A stretch of DNA of 64,000 nucleotides from JANNPJ01 sp965200525 (GCA_965200525.1 OZ241368.1:1860001-1924000); one strand, 5' to 3'; shown: positions 41,273 to 50,368, counted from the stretch's first letter. Notes: generated from the sequence alone by a model not told the origin. A program made the numbers and translations.

Positions 41273-43192
41273 ATGGCAGCGCACCCGCTCGACCCCCTGA
41301 CCGCCGAGGAGTTCAGCTCGGTGGTGGCTGTGGTCGCCGGGGCCCGCGGGATCGGCCCGAGCTGGCGGTACGCCTCGATCGAGCTCCTGGAGCCGGCCAA
41401 GGAGGAGGTGCTGGCGTTCGTCCCCGGCACCCCGGTCCGGCGGACGGCCACCGCGGTCTGCTGGAACCGCGAGGACGGCGCGGCCTACCGGGCCACGGTC
41501 TCGCTGACCGAGGGCACCCTGCTCGACTGGGCCCACCTGCCCGGCGTCCAGCCCAACGTCACGGTCGACGAGTGGCACGACTGCGACGAGTTCCTGCACT
41601 CCGACCCGCAGCTGATCGCCGCCCTGGCCCGGCGCGGGATCACCGACCTGAGCCTGGTGCTGGTCGACGTCTGGGCCTACGGCGGGGCCCTGGTGCCGGA
41701 GAAGTACCGGGGCCGGCGGATCGGCTGGGCCGACGTCTGGCGGCGCGACACCCCCGACGGCAACCCCTACGCCAATCCGGTCGGCGGCCTGCACCCGATC
41801 GTCGACCTCAACCGGATGGTGCTGCTGGAGCTGGAGGACGACGAGCGCGGGCCGGAGCCGGAGACCGAGCCGGCCCGGATGGGCGAGTACCTGCCCGCCC
41901 TGACCGGTCTGACGCCGCGGCCGATCGCGCCGCTGGAGATCCACCAGCCCGAAGGGGTCTCGTTCACCCTCGACGGCAACCGGCTGAGCTGGCAGAACTG
42001 GACCCTGCGGATCGGCTTCAACTACCGCGAGGGGCTGGTGCTGCACACCGTCGGCTACGACGGCCGGCCGATCGCCCACCGGTTGTCGTTCGCCGAGATG
42101 GTGGTGCCCTACCGCGACCCGTCGCCCGACCACTACCGCCGGACCGCGTTCGACATCGGCGAGTGGGGGCTGGGTTTCATGACCACCTCACTCAAGCTGG
42201 GCTGCGACTGCCTGGGCGAGATCCGGTACCTGGACGCCGTCCTGCACGACTCGCACGGCACGCCCTACCCGATCGAGAACGCGATCTGCGTCCATGAGGA
42301 GGACAACGCCGTCCTCTGGAAGCACGTCGACGCGGCCGCCGGGGCGGAGGTTCGCCGGATGCGGCGGCTGGTGGTGTCGTTCCACGTCACCGTGGCCAAC
42401 TACGAGTACCTCGTCTACTGGCGGTTCTACCAGGACGGCTCGATCGAGTCCGAGGTCCGGGCCACCGGGATCATGGTGACGACGCGGTTCGCCGACGGCT
42501 CGGCCACCCCCTACGGAACGGTGGTCGACCAGCAGACCTACGCGCCGTACCACCAGCACTTCATCGTGGCCCGGATGGACCTCGACATCGACGGCGCCGC
42601 CAACACCGTGTACGAGTCGCACACCGAGGCCCCGCCGATCGGCCCGGACAACCCGCACGGGCTGGCCCTGGTGGCCCGGAACACCGCCCTGCGCACCGAG
42701 ATCGACGGGATCCAGGACCACGACTGGGCCAGCCAGCGGTCCTGGAAGGTGGTCAACGACAACGTTCGTAACGGTCTCGGCGGCCCGGTCGGCTACAAAT
42801 TGGTGCCCGGGGCCAGCATCCCGGCCATGTTCGCCCCGCAGTCCCCGGTGCTGGCCCGGGCCGGGGCGATCGCCCACTCGGTCTGGGTGACGCCGTACCG
42901 GGCGGCCGAGCGCTGGCCCTGCGGCGAGTTCCCGACCCAGGGGCCGGTCGAGGGCCCGGGTGGGGCCGGGCTGCCGGAGTGGACGGCGGCGAACCGGCCG
43001 ATCGAGAACACCGACGTGGTGCTCTGGTACGTGTTCGGTATCCACCACGTCACCCGCCCCGAGGACTGGCCGGTGATGCCGGCCGACACGGTGTCGTTCT
43101 GGCTCAAACCGTTCGGCTTCTTCGACCGCAACCCGGCCCTCGACGTCCCCCCGACCGCAACCGGTTCCGGCTCGGCCGACCACTGTCACTGA
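41273..43192 (+). CDS. Copper-containing primary amine oxidase
   Basis: A 639-residue cytosolic amine oxidase that deaminates primary amines to aldehydes, ammonia and H2O2. The precursor of the topaquinone cofactor is Tyr377 in TVANYEYLV. The catalytic Asp is in AFDIGEWGLG, preceded by HRLSFAEMVVPY; copper His residues are in YHQHFIVARMD and the C-terminal GIHHVTRPEDWPVMP. GAGGTGG precedes the ATG. Length matches bacterial phenylethylamine/histamine-type oxidases (about 640). No signal peptide. A 60-base inverted repeat follows the gene. The preferred amine is unknown. Confidence 0.95.
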   Translation: MAAHPLDPLTAEEFSSVVAVVAGARGIGPSWRYASIELLEPAKEEVLAFVPGTPVRRTATAVCWNREDGAAYRATVSLTEGTLLDWAHLPGVQPNVTVDEWHDCDEFLHSDPQLIAALARRGITDLSLVLVDVWAYGGALVPEKYRGRRIGWADVWRRDTPDGNPYANPVGGLHPIVDLNRMVLLELEDDERGPEPETEPARMGEYLPALTGLTPRPIAPLEIHQPEGVSFTLDGNRLSWQNWTLRIGFNYREGLVLHTVGYDGRPIAHRLSFAEMVVPYRDPSPDHYRRTAFDIGEWGLGFMTTSLKLGCDCLGEIRYLDAVLHDSHGTPYPIENAICVHEEDNAVLWKHVDAAAGAEVRRMRRLVVSFHVTVANYEYLVYWRFYQDGSIESEVRATGIMVTTRFADGSATPYGTVVDQQTYAPYHQHFIVARMDLDIDGAANTVYESHTEAPPIGPDNPHGLALVARNTALRTEIDGIQDHDWASQRSWKVVNDNVRNGLGGPVGYKLVPGASIPAMFAPQSPVLARAGAIAHSVWVTPYRAAERWPCGEFPTQGPVEGPGGAGLPEWTAANRPIENTDVVLWYVFGIHHVTRPEDWPVMPADTVSFWLKPFGFFDRNPALDVPPTATGSGSADHCH

Positions 43193-43246
43193 GACACTCC
43201 CACCGCACCGGACCACCCCCGGCCCCACCAGCCGACCGCCGTCCTT

Positions 43247-43306
43247 GCAGTGATCGATGTACGAAATGTGTTGCGATCACAACATGCTCGGTACATCGAT
43301 CACTGC
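43247..43306 (+). repeat. 60-base inverted repeat with perfect 16-bp arms
   Basis: GCAGTGATCGATGTAC (43247-43262) is exactly complementary to GTACATCGATCACTGC (43291-43306). The 28-base interior contains a smaller imperfect stem around CGAT. Base composition is clearly lower in GC than the surroundings. It sits between the convergent amine oxidase and ABC transporter genes. It may be a bidirectional terminator or a copy of a dispersed palindromic element. Confidence 0.95.
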
Positions 43307-43359
43307 GCGGCCAGCCGGAAACCGTATCCTGGCCCGGCGGGACCCACCCACGGTGACGG

Positions 43360-45264
43360 CTACTCCACCTCTGCCACGGCTTCGGTGAACTGGGCCGCGT
43401 AGAGCCGGGCGTAGGGGCCCCCGGCCTGGAGCAGGGCCTCGTGGCTTCCCTGCTCCACGATGGCCCCGGCCTCCATCACCAGGATCAGGTCGGCGTCCCG
43501 GATGGTGGAGAGGCGGTGAGCGATGACGAAGCTGGTCCGGCCCTGCCGCAGCCGGGCCATCGCCCGCTGGATCAGCACCTCGGTCCGGGTGTCGACCGAA
43601 CTGGTGGCCTCGTCCAGGATCAGGATGGCCGGCTCGGCCAGGAACGCCCGGGCGATGGTGATCAGCTGCCGCTCGCCGACGCTGACGTTGGCGCCCTCGT
43701 CGTCGATCACCGTCTCGTAGCCGTCGGGCAGGGTGCGCACGAACCGGTCGACGTGGGTGGCCCGGGCGGCCTCGACGATCTGCTCGGGCGAGGCGTCGTC
43801 GGAGCCGTAGGCGATGTTGTCGGCGATCGTCCCGCCGAACAGCCAGGCGTCCTGCAGCACCATGCCGAACTGCTCGCGCAGGCTCTCGCGGGTCATCCCG
43901 GCGATGTCGACGCCGTCCAGCCGGATCTGGCCGCTGTTCAGCTCGTAGAACCGCATCAGCAGGTTGACCAGCGTGGTCTTGCCGGCCCCGGTGGGCCCGA
44001 CGATGGCCACGGTCTGGCCCGGCTCGACGTTCAGCGACAGGTTCTCGATCAACGGCACGTCGGGGGTGTACCGGAACGAGACGGCGTCGAAGTCGACCCG
44101 GCCCTGGACCCGGGCCGGGCGGGCGGCGTCGGGCCCGTCGGGCGACTGCTCCTCGGCGTCCAGCAGGGCGAAGATCCGCTCGGCCGAGGCCACCGCCGAC
44201 TGCAGCAGGTTGGCCATGCTGGCCACCTGGGTCAACGGCTGGCTGAACTGGCGGGTGTACTGGATGAACGCCTGGACGTCACCGAGCGAGAGGTTGCCAC
44301 TGGCCACCCGCAGCCCGCCGACCACAGCCACCAGCAGGTAGTTGACGTTGCCGATGAACATCATGGCCGGCTGGATCAGGCCGGACATGAACTGGGCCCG
44401 GAAGCTCGCTCCGTAGAGCGACTCGTTCTGGACGGCGAAGGTCTCGGCCGACTCCTGCTGCCGGCCGAACACGGTGACCAGCGAGTGCCCGGTGTACATC
44501 TCCTCGATGTGCGCGTTCAGCCGCCCGGTGGTGGCCCACTGCCGGACGAACTGCGGCTGGGCCCGTTTACCGATCCCGGCCGCCACCATGATCGACACCG
44601 GCACGGTGACCAGCGCGATCAGGGCCAGCAGGGGCGAGATGATGATCATCACGGCCAGCACGCCGACGATGGTCAGCAGCGAGATGACGATCTGGCTCAG
44701 GGTCTGCTGCAGCGACTGCTGGAGATTGTCGACGTCGTTGGTGACCCGGCTGAGCACCTCACCGCGGGGCAGCCGGTCGAAGTAGCTCAGCGGCAGCCGG
44801 CTCAGCTTGTTCTGGGCCTGCTCGCGCAGGCTGAAGATCGCCTTCTGGACCAGGGTGGCCACCAGCCGGCCCTGCAGCCAGGACAGCACCGAGGCCAACA
44901 CGTAGGCGCCCAGGGCCAGGCCGAGCACCCGCCCGACCCGGTCGAAGTCGATCCCGGCCGACGGGTTCAGCACACCGGCGAAGATGATGTCGGTGGCGTG
45001 CCCGAGGATCTTGGGCCCGATCACCGACAGCACCACGCTGGCCACGGCCAGCAGCAGGCCGGCCACGATCAGCGGTTGCTGCGGGCTCAGGGTGCGCAGC
45101 AACCGGCGGCTGCTGCCCCGGAAGTCGAGCGCCTTCTCGACCGAACGCCCGGCCATGAACGCGCCCGGCCCGCGAGCGGTGCCCGGAGCCGGGCCGAGCG
45201 CCCGGGCCGGCGTGGCCCGCTCCCCCGGGCCGCCCGACCCCGGCTTGGTCGGTGTGCTGGTCAT
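43360..45264 (-). CDS. ABC transporter half-molecule (permease-ATPase fusion), second of pair
   Basis: A 634-residue exporter subunit. Six membrane helices (about 60-350) are followed by the nucleotide-binding domain. Walker A is GPTGAGKTTL, the signature is VSVGERQ (a common variant of LSGGQ), Walker B is AILILDEATSSVD. The Asp/Glu and switch His (VIAHRLST) are intact, so this site hydrolyses ATP. It has an N-terminal cytosolic tail rich in Gly/Pro. Its start overlaps the stop of the first half-transporter by four bases (ATGA), giving a heterodimeric exporter. Drug or peptide export is typical; the substrate is unknown. Confidence 0.93.
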   Translation of the reverse strand: MTSTPTKPGSGGPGERATPARALGPAPGTARGPGAFMAGRSVEKALDFRGSSRRLLRTLSPQQPLIVAGLLLAVASVVLSVIGPKILGHATDIIFAGVLNPSAGIDFDRVGRVLGLALGAYVLASVLSWLQGRLVATLVQKAIFSLREQAQNKLSRLPLSYFDRLPRGEVLSRVTNDVDNLQQSLQQTLSQIVISLLTIVGVLAVMIIISPLLALIALVTVPVSIMVAAGIGKRAQPQFVRQWATTGRLNAHIEEMYTGHSLVTVFGRQQESAETFAVQNESLYGASFRAQFMSGLIQPAMMFIGNVNYLLVAVVGGLRVASGNLSLGDVQAFIQYTRQFSQPLTQVASMANLLQSAVASAERIFALLDAEEQSPDGPDAARPARVQGRVDFDAVSFRYTPDVPLIENLSLNVEPGQTVAIVGPTGAGKTTLVNLLMRFYELNSGQIRLDGVDIAGMTRESLREQFGMVLQDAWLFGGTIADNIAYGSDDASPEQIVEAARATHVDRFVRTLPDGYETVIDDEGANVSVGERQLITIARAFLAEPAILILDEATSSVDTRTEVLIQRAMARLRQGRTSFVIAHRLSTIRDADLILVMEAGAIVEQGSHEALLQAGGPYARLYAAQFTEAVAEVE

Positions 45265-46997
45265 GCGGCGGCTTCCTGTTCCGTGAGCTGGGAGAGCACG
45301 ATCTCCCGGTAGGTCTGGTTGCTCTCCATCAGCTCGTCGTGCGATCCGCTGCCGACCACCCGGCCGGCGTCCAGGACCACGATCCGGTCGGCGTGCCGGA
45401 TGGTGCTGACCCGCTGGGCCACGATCACCACGGTGGCCTCCCGGGTCTCGGTGGCCAGAGCGGCCCGCAGCGCGGCGTCGGTGGCGTAGTCGAGGGCCGA
45501 GAAGGAGTCGTCGAACAGATAGATCTCCGGACGCCGGATCAGGGCCCGGGCGATCGCCACCCGCTGCCGCTGGCCGCCGGACAGGTTGGTGCCGCCCTGG
45601 GCCACCGGTGAGTCCAGCCCCTCGGCCAGTTTCTCCACGAAGTCCTTGGCCTGGGCGGTCCGCAGCGCCTGCCAGAGCTCCTCGTCGGTGGCCTCCGGCT
45701 TGCCGTAGCGCAGGTTACTGGCGATGGTGCCGCTGAACAGGTAGGGCTTCTGCGGCACCAGGGCGACGGCGTCCGAGAGCAGGGTGGGATCCAGCTCGCG
45801 CACCGGGACGCCGTCCACCAGCACGGTGCCCCCGGTCGCGTCGAACAGCCGCGGGATCAGGTTGAGCAGGGTGGTCTTGCCGCTGCCGGTGCTGCCGATC
45901 ACAGCGGTGATCCGGCCCGGCTCGGCCAGCAGGTCGATGTCGCGCAGCACCGGCTGCTCGGCCCCGGGGTAGCGGAACTCGACCCCGCGCAGCTCGAGCC
46001 GGCCGTGAGTGGTCACCGTCCGGACCGGGTTCGCCGGCGGCACCACGCTCGACTCGGTGTCCAGCACCTCCTCGATCCGCTCGGCGCAGACCTCGGCCCG
46101 GGGCACCATCATGAACATGAAGGTGGCCATCATGACCGCGATCAGGATCTGCATCAGATAGCTCAGGAACGCCGTCAGCTCGCCGATCTGCAGGCTGCCG
46201 TCGGCGACCCGGTGACCGCCGAACCAGAGCACGGCCACGCTGGACACGTTCAGCACCAACATCACCGAGGGAAACATCATCGCCAGCAGCCGGCCGATGC
46301 TCAGCGATACGTCGTAGAGGTCGCGGTTCGCCCGCTCGAAGCGCTGCTGCTCCCGGTCGTCGCGGACGAACGCCCGGATGACGCGGACGCCGGCGATCTG
46401 CTCGCGCAGCACCTGGTTGATCTTGTCCAGCCGCTCCTGGGTGAGCCGGAACAATGGCCGCATCCGGGAGATGATCAGCAGCACGATCACGGCCAGGGCC
46501 GGGATCGCGACCACCAGCAGGCCGGACAGCGGCACGTCGAGGTGCACGGCCAGGATGATCCCGCCGATGCAGGCGATCGGCGCCGAGACCATCATGGTCA
46601 GCGTCATCAGGGTGAGCATCTGAACCTGCTGGACGTCGTTCGTCGTCCGGGTGATCAGCGACGGGGTGCCGAACTGGCCGACCTCCCGGGCCGAGAACGA
46701 CTGCACCCGGTGGAACAGCGTGGACCGGATGTCGCGGCCCATCGCGGTGGCGGTCCGGGCGCCGAAGAACACGGCCGCGCCCTGGCAGACGATCTGGACC
46801 AGGCTGACCGCGAGCATCAGCTCGCCAACCCGCCAGATGTAGCCGGTGTCGCCGCGGACCACACCCTTGTCGATGATGTCGGCGTTCAGGGTCGGCAGGT
46901 ACAGCGCGGCCAGGGTCTGGACCAGCTGGAAGAGCACCACCAGGGCGATCGGGGTGCGGTAGGGCCGGAGGGATTCGCGCAGCAGTCGGACTAGCAC
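45261..46997 (-). CDS. ABC transporter half-molecule (permease-ATPase fusion), first of pair
   Basis: A 578-residue exporter subunit with six membrane helices (about 15-305) and an ATPase domain. Walker A is GSTGSGKTTL, the signature is NLSGGQRQRV. Walker B IYLFDDSFSALD ends in Asp-Ser where the catalytic Glu would be, and the switch His is replaced by Gln (IVAQRVSTI). This is the degenerate-site half of a heterodimeric exporter, complementing the fully active partner downstream. The start is GTG 46997 or GTG 47024; the former has the better ribosome site and family fit. The two genes overlap by four bases. Confidence 0.93.
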   Translation of the reverse strand: MLVRLLRESLRPYRTPIALVVLFQLVQTLAALYLPTLNADIIDKGVVRGDTGYIWRVGELMLAVSLVQIVCQGAAVFFGARTATAMGRDIRSTLFHRVQSFSAREVGQFGTPSLITRTTNDVQQVQMLTLMTLTMMVSAPIACIGGIILAVHLDVPLSGLLVVAIPALAVIVLLIISRMRPLFRLTQERLDKINQVLREQIAGVRVIRAFVRDDREQQRFERANRDLYDVSLSIGRLLAMMFPSVMLVLNVSSVAVLWFGGHRVADGSLQIGELTAFLSYLMQILIAVMMATFMFMMVPRAEVCAERIEEVLDTESSVVPPANPVRTVTTHGRLELRGVEFRYPGAEQPVLRDIDLLAEPGRITAVIGSTGSGKTTLLNLIPRLFDATGGTVLVDGVPVRELDPTLLSDAVALVPQKPYLFSGTIASNLRYGKPEATDEELWQALRTAQAKDFVEKLAEGLDSPVAQGGTNLSGGQRQRVAIARALIRRPEIYLFDDSFSALDYATDAALRAALATETREATVVIVAQRVSTIRHADRIVVLDAGRVVGSGSHDELMESNQTYREIVLSQLTEQEAAA

Positions 46998-47091
46998 CCG
47001 TCCAGGGTAGGTGTCGCGGGTCACGATCCGCGACCGACTTAGCCGCCGGCGGAACTCGCCGTCCTCGATGCATCGGGGCCGGCGGTCGCGC

Positions 47092-48327
47092 TCAGGACTC
47101 CCGGCTCTCGAAGGCGGCGATCACCAGCTCGCACAGCTCGCGGACGGCTCCTGAGCCGCCTCGCTTGGTCAGCTTGAGCCGGGCCAGGGCTTCCACGTCC
47201 GGGTGGGCGTTGGCCACGGCGATCGGCCAGCCGACCATCCGCAGGCAACCCAGGTCGTTGACGTCGTTGCCGACGTAGGCGACCCGGTTGGGGTCGAGCC
47301 CCTCGGTGGCGATCCACTCCTTCAGGGCCTGCGCCTTGTCGGTCTGACCGTGAATCACCGGGATCTGTAGTTTGGCCGCCCGGGCCGCCACCACCGGGTT
47401 GACCTCGGTCGAGAGGATCAGCATCTTGACCCCGGTGCGGCGGACCATCGACACGCCCATCCCGTCCTCCCGGCTGACCTGCACGCTCTCGGTGCCGTCC
47501 TGGGAGAGGTAGACCCGGTCGTCGGTGTGCACGCCGTCGAAGTCGGTGACCACGGCGTCGACGTCGATCACCGGCAGGCCGTCGATCCGCTCCTGCTCCT
47601 CCAGCACCGCGGCCCGCAGCCGGGCCATGTGCAGGTCGTCGGAGCTGTCGATCTCCATCGCGTGCTGGTCGTTGACCCGCTGCGCGACCAGGGTGCCGAA
47701 GAACCGGCGGCCGTGCCGGCGCAGACCGTCGGTGCGCATCGCGTAGAACGCCCCGGTCTCGCGGAACTCGACGTCCCGGTCCTGGCGCCGGGGCCGGAAG
47801 TTGGAGTCGTGGTTGATCCCGATCAGGCCCTCGGGGGCGTACTTCCACAGGAAGGCGTGGCTCTCCACCGCCGCGAAGGCGCAGTCGGCCTCGCCGGCCA
47901 GCACCCGGGCGATGGCGGCGTCCAGGTCGATCGGGTTCATGAACGGGCTGGTGCACTGGACCAGCACGGTCACCTCGGGGGCGGGCCCGTCGCCCTGCAC
48001 CTCGGTGATGGCGTGCAGCACGGCCGACTCCGAGGACGCCGTGTTGCCGGCGATCGCCGGCGGTCGCACCACCACTCGAGCCCCGGCCCGCCTGGCCTCC
48101 TCGATGATGCCCGGGTGATCGGTGCTGACCACCACCTCGTCGATCAGGGTGGACTGCTTGCAGGCGGCGACCGCCCGCATCAGCAGCGACCGGCCGCCGA
48201 CCGGCTCCAGGTTCTTCAATTTCACGCCCTCCGACCCGCCGCGGGCCGGGATGACCGCGACCACCCTCGGCGGGTTCGGGCCGAAGGTGCCGGACGGGCC
48301 GCTCGGGATGGTGCCGGTGTCACTCAC
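47092..48327 (-). CDS. neuA: CMP-nonulosonate synthetase fused to a KdsC-like HAD phosphatase
   Basis: A 411-residue two-domain protein. Residues 20-245 are a NeuA-type cytidylyltransferase with VVAVIPARGGSEGVKLKNL, the VVVSTDHPGI and QCTSPFMNPIDLD motifs, and a conserved RETGAFYA. Residues 255-405 are a HAD phosphatase of KdsC type with Asp262/Asp264 in TDFDGV, LSTE, and YVGNDVNDLGCL. Fusion suggests that dephosphorylation of the sugar 9-phosphate and CMP activation occur in one protein. The GTG at 48327 has GAGGA 6 bases upstream. It is last in an operon with neuB and two glycosyltransferase genes. The sugar could be a neuraminate, Kdn or related acid. Confidence 0.9.
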   Translation of the reverse strand: MSDTGTIPSGPSGTFGPNPPRVVAVIPARGGSEGVKLKNLEPVGGRSLLMRAVAACKQSTLIDEVVVSTDHPGIIEEARRAGARVVVRPPAIAGNTASSESAVLHAITEVQGDGPAPEVTVLVQCTSPFMNPIDLDAAIARVLAGEADCAFAAVESHAFLWKYAPEGLIGINHDSNFRPRRQDRDVEFRETGAFYAMRTDGLRRHGRRFFGTLVAQRVNDQHAMEIDSSDDLHMARLRAAVLEEQERIDGLPVIDVDAVVTDFDGVHTDDRVYLSQDGTESVQVSREDGMGVSMVRRTGVKMLILSTEVNPVVAARAAKLQIPVIHGQTDKAQALKEWIATEGLDPNRVAYVGNDVNDLGCLRMVGWPIAVANAHPDVEALARLKLTKRGGSGAVRELCELVIAAFESRES

Positions 48328-48383
48328 GCGAAGTCCTCGGATCACAGTGGTGCCGGACGCGCCGACCGCGCCGGCGGGTAGGT

Positions 48384-49379
48384 CTAGGAGCAGGGTGAGA
48401 AGGCGCTCGGCTCCGGCTCGCCCGGGTCGGGCACCAGGTGCCGACGGGCCACGTCCGGAACCGAGGGCTGCCACCAGGACTCCGGGATGGCGAACTCCTG
48501 GATCCGGGCCGTCGGGGCGATCAACCGCAGGGTGCTGACGGCGGTGGTGGGCAGGGTGAAGACCCGGTGCCGGGCCGTCATGGCCCGCAGGCTCACCTCG
48601 ACCGGCACCTGCCCGGTCTCGATCACCACGCCCGGGCACCCGGCCAGCGCGGTCAGGGTCCGCGCGTCCTCGCGGCGGTGCGGCCGGTAGGTGATCGGGC
48701 CGCCCCGGGCGATGGTGGTCACCCAGTTCAGGTACGGCTGGGCCGCGATCAGGTTGTTGGCCACCAATGACGTGCCCAGGACGACGGTCTCGGTGCCGGA
48801 CAGCGCGTCGCCGGGCAGGCCGCGCAGCCATTCGAAGGTGTGGTGGGCGATCCGGATGCCGGCCGCTTCGGCCGCGGCGACCACCGGCTCGGGCAACCAC
48901 AGGGCGGTGATCACCTGGACCCGGCCCTGGGCCGCCATCCGCTTGATCCTGGCCAGGGCCAGGCCGGCCAGCAGCGATCGGGCCAGGGTCGGCTGGATGT
49001 GCGGGCGGACCAGCGGGACCCCGGGTTTCACCAGAGCATCCATCACCCGTTTGGTCGAGCGCCCGTCGTCCAGCAGGACCAGCCGCCGCGGAGCGCTTTG
49101 CAGCAGCAGCCGGTGCACCTCGCCGGAGAAGGCATCGCCGACGGCGAGCACGCCGTTGTACCGGTGGGGCGCCCGGCCGGGAGTCATCACCCTCACCCCG
49201 GCCGGGAGCCCCAGTCGTTCGAGCTCGGCGACGGTGACCGCCAGCGGGCCGACGTCCTGCCGGGGCAGGACGTCGAGCCGCCGGCCGAGACGGCCGGACG
49301 CGAAGGCCTCCAGTGCTCCGAGGAGCTGGAACGGAGACTCGACCCACGCCAGGACCGTCCCGGGATCGGTTGCCGTCAC
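48384..49379 (-). CDS. Putative sialyltransferase-like glycosyltransferase (GT52/polysialyltransferase-like)
   Basis: A 331-residue cytosolic protein with a GT-B-like pattern. The N-terminus LAWVESPFQLLGALEAF resembles GT52 sialyltransferases. It has the three landmarks of bacterial sialyltransferase clans: DDG (104-106 in VLLDDGRSTK), a His-containing basic motif at 233-237 (PHRRE, normally HP), and a TTxxS/T motif (278-283 in LPTTAVSTL). The H-R instead of H-P is a deviation. No membrane segment. It lies 7 bases after neuB and before the CMP-sugar synthetase, so its donor is very likely the CMP-sugar made here. Acceptor unknown. Confidence 0.7.
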   Translation of the reverse strand: MTATDPGTVLAWVESPFQLLGALEAFASGRLGRRLDVLPRQDVGPLAVTVAELERLGLPAGVRVMTPGRAPHRYNGVLAVGDAFSGEVHRLLLQSAPRRLVLLDDGRSTKRVMDALVKPGVPLVRPHIQPTLARSLLAGLALARIKRMAAQGRVQVITALWLPEPVVAAAEAAGIRIAHHTFEWLRGLPGDALSGTETVVLGTSLVANNLIAAQPYLNWVTTIARGGPITYRPHRREDARTLTALAGCPGVVIETGQVPVEVSLRAMTARHRVFTLPTTAVSTLRLIAPTARIQEFAIPESWWQPSVPDVARRHLVPDPGEPEPSAFSPCS

Positions 49380-49386
49380 CTCGGGA

Positions 49387-50283
49387 CTACCCGACCCGCC
49401 GCAACCGGGCCCGCGGCGCGAGCTCGCCCTCGAAGACCCGCTTCACGCCGTCGCCGAGCGCGTCCTGCAGGATCCGGATGTCCCGGACCAGGTGCCGCAG
49501 GCCTTCGGGCTCGAGCGAGGCCGCCTGGTCCGAACCCCACATCGTGCGGTCGAGGGTGATGTGCCGCTCGACCGCCACCGCTCCCAGGGCCACCGCGGCC
49601 AGGCTGATCTGCAGCCCCCGCTCGTGCCCGGAGTAGCCAACCGGCACCTGGTACCGCTCGGCCAGGGTGGTGATGGTCCGCAGGTTGGCCTCGTGCGGCG
49701 GCATCGGATAGGTCGACGTCGCGTGGAGCAGCACCAGATCGCTGGTACCCACCACCTCGACCGCGGCGTCGATCTCCTCGATGGTCGACATCCCGGTGGA
49801 CAGGATGATCGGCTTGCCGGTGGCCCGGATCTTGCGCAGCAGTTCGTGATCGGTCAGTGACGCCGAGGCAACCTTGTACGTCACGACGTCGAAACGTTCC
49901 AGAAACTCGACCGACTTCACGTCCCACGGGGAGGCGAACCAGTGCACCCCGAGCTTGCTGCAGTAGTTGTCGATCTCGCGGTATTCCTCGTCCTCGAACT
50001 CGACGCGGTACCGGTAGTCCATGTAAGTCATCCGACCCCAAGGGGTCTCCCGCTCGATCGAGCGCTGCTCCAGCGGCACGCAGAGTTCAGGAGTCCGCTT
50101 CTGGAACTTCACTGCGTCACAGCCGGCATCGGCCGCGATCTCGATGAGTTGCTTCGCGATGCCGACGTCCCCGTTGTGGTTCAGGCCGATCTCAGCGATC
50201 ACATAGGTGGGGTGGTCGCGACCAACCAGCTTGTCGCCGATGGCCACGCTCGTGTTCGCACCCTCGTGAGGTACAGCAGTCAT
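49387..50283 (-). CDS. neuB: NeuB-family nonulosonic acid synthase lacking the SAF domain
   Basis: A 298-residue TIM-barrel enzyme that condenses phosphoenolpyruvate with a hexose or ManNAc derivative to form a nine-carbon acid. Motifs are VIAEIGLNHNGD, AVKFQKRTPEL, KVASASLTDHELL, LSTGMSTIEEID and VERHITLDRTMWGSDQAASL. Typical NeuB proteins are about 345-350 residues with a C-terminal antifreeze-like (SAF) domain; this one stops before it, and the next gene begins 7 bases later with no remnant. GAAGGAG precedes the ATG. Some actinomycete synthases are recalled to be similarly short. The product could be Neu5Ac, Kdn or another acid. Confidence 0.9.
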   Translation of the reverse strand: MTAVPHEGANTSVAIGDKLVGRDHPTYVIAEIGLNHNGDVGIAKQLIEIAADAGCDAVKFQKRTPELCVPLEQRSIERETPWGRMTYMDYRYRVEFEDEEYREIDNYCSKLGVHWFASPWDVKSVEFLERFDVVTYKVASASLTDHELLRKIRATGKPIILSTGMSTIEEIDAAVEVVGTSDLVLLHATSTYPMPPHEANLRTITTLAERYQVPVGYSGHERGLQISLAAVALGAVAVERHITLDRTMWGSDQAASLEPEGLRHLVRDIRILQDALGDGVKRVFEGELAPRARLRRVG

Positions 50284-50324
50284 AACGCTCCTTCAGCCTG
50301 AGAGCCCCTGTGGCGGGATCGACA

Positions 50325-50368
50325 CCTGGGACCGTCCCGGGCTTGTGACAACGCCGCAACCTGCGGCG
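50325..50368 (-). promoter_or_regulatory. Palindrome and hairpin in the neuB leader
   Basis: GGGACCGTCCC is an 11-base palindrome (50328-50338), and CGCCGC-AACCT-GCGGCG forms a 6-bp hairpin (50352-50368). Both lie between the upstream glycosyltransferase stop (50459) and neuB. They could be an operator plus terminator/attenuator. No T-run is present. Confidence 0.4.

Noticed and set aside
43441..45312. 623-codon plus-strand frame opposite the ABC half-transporter
   Set aside because: Shadow of the Walker-motif-containing minus-strand gene.
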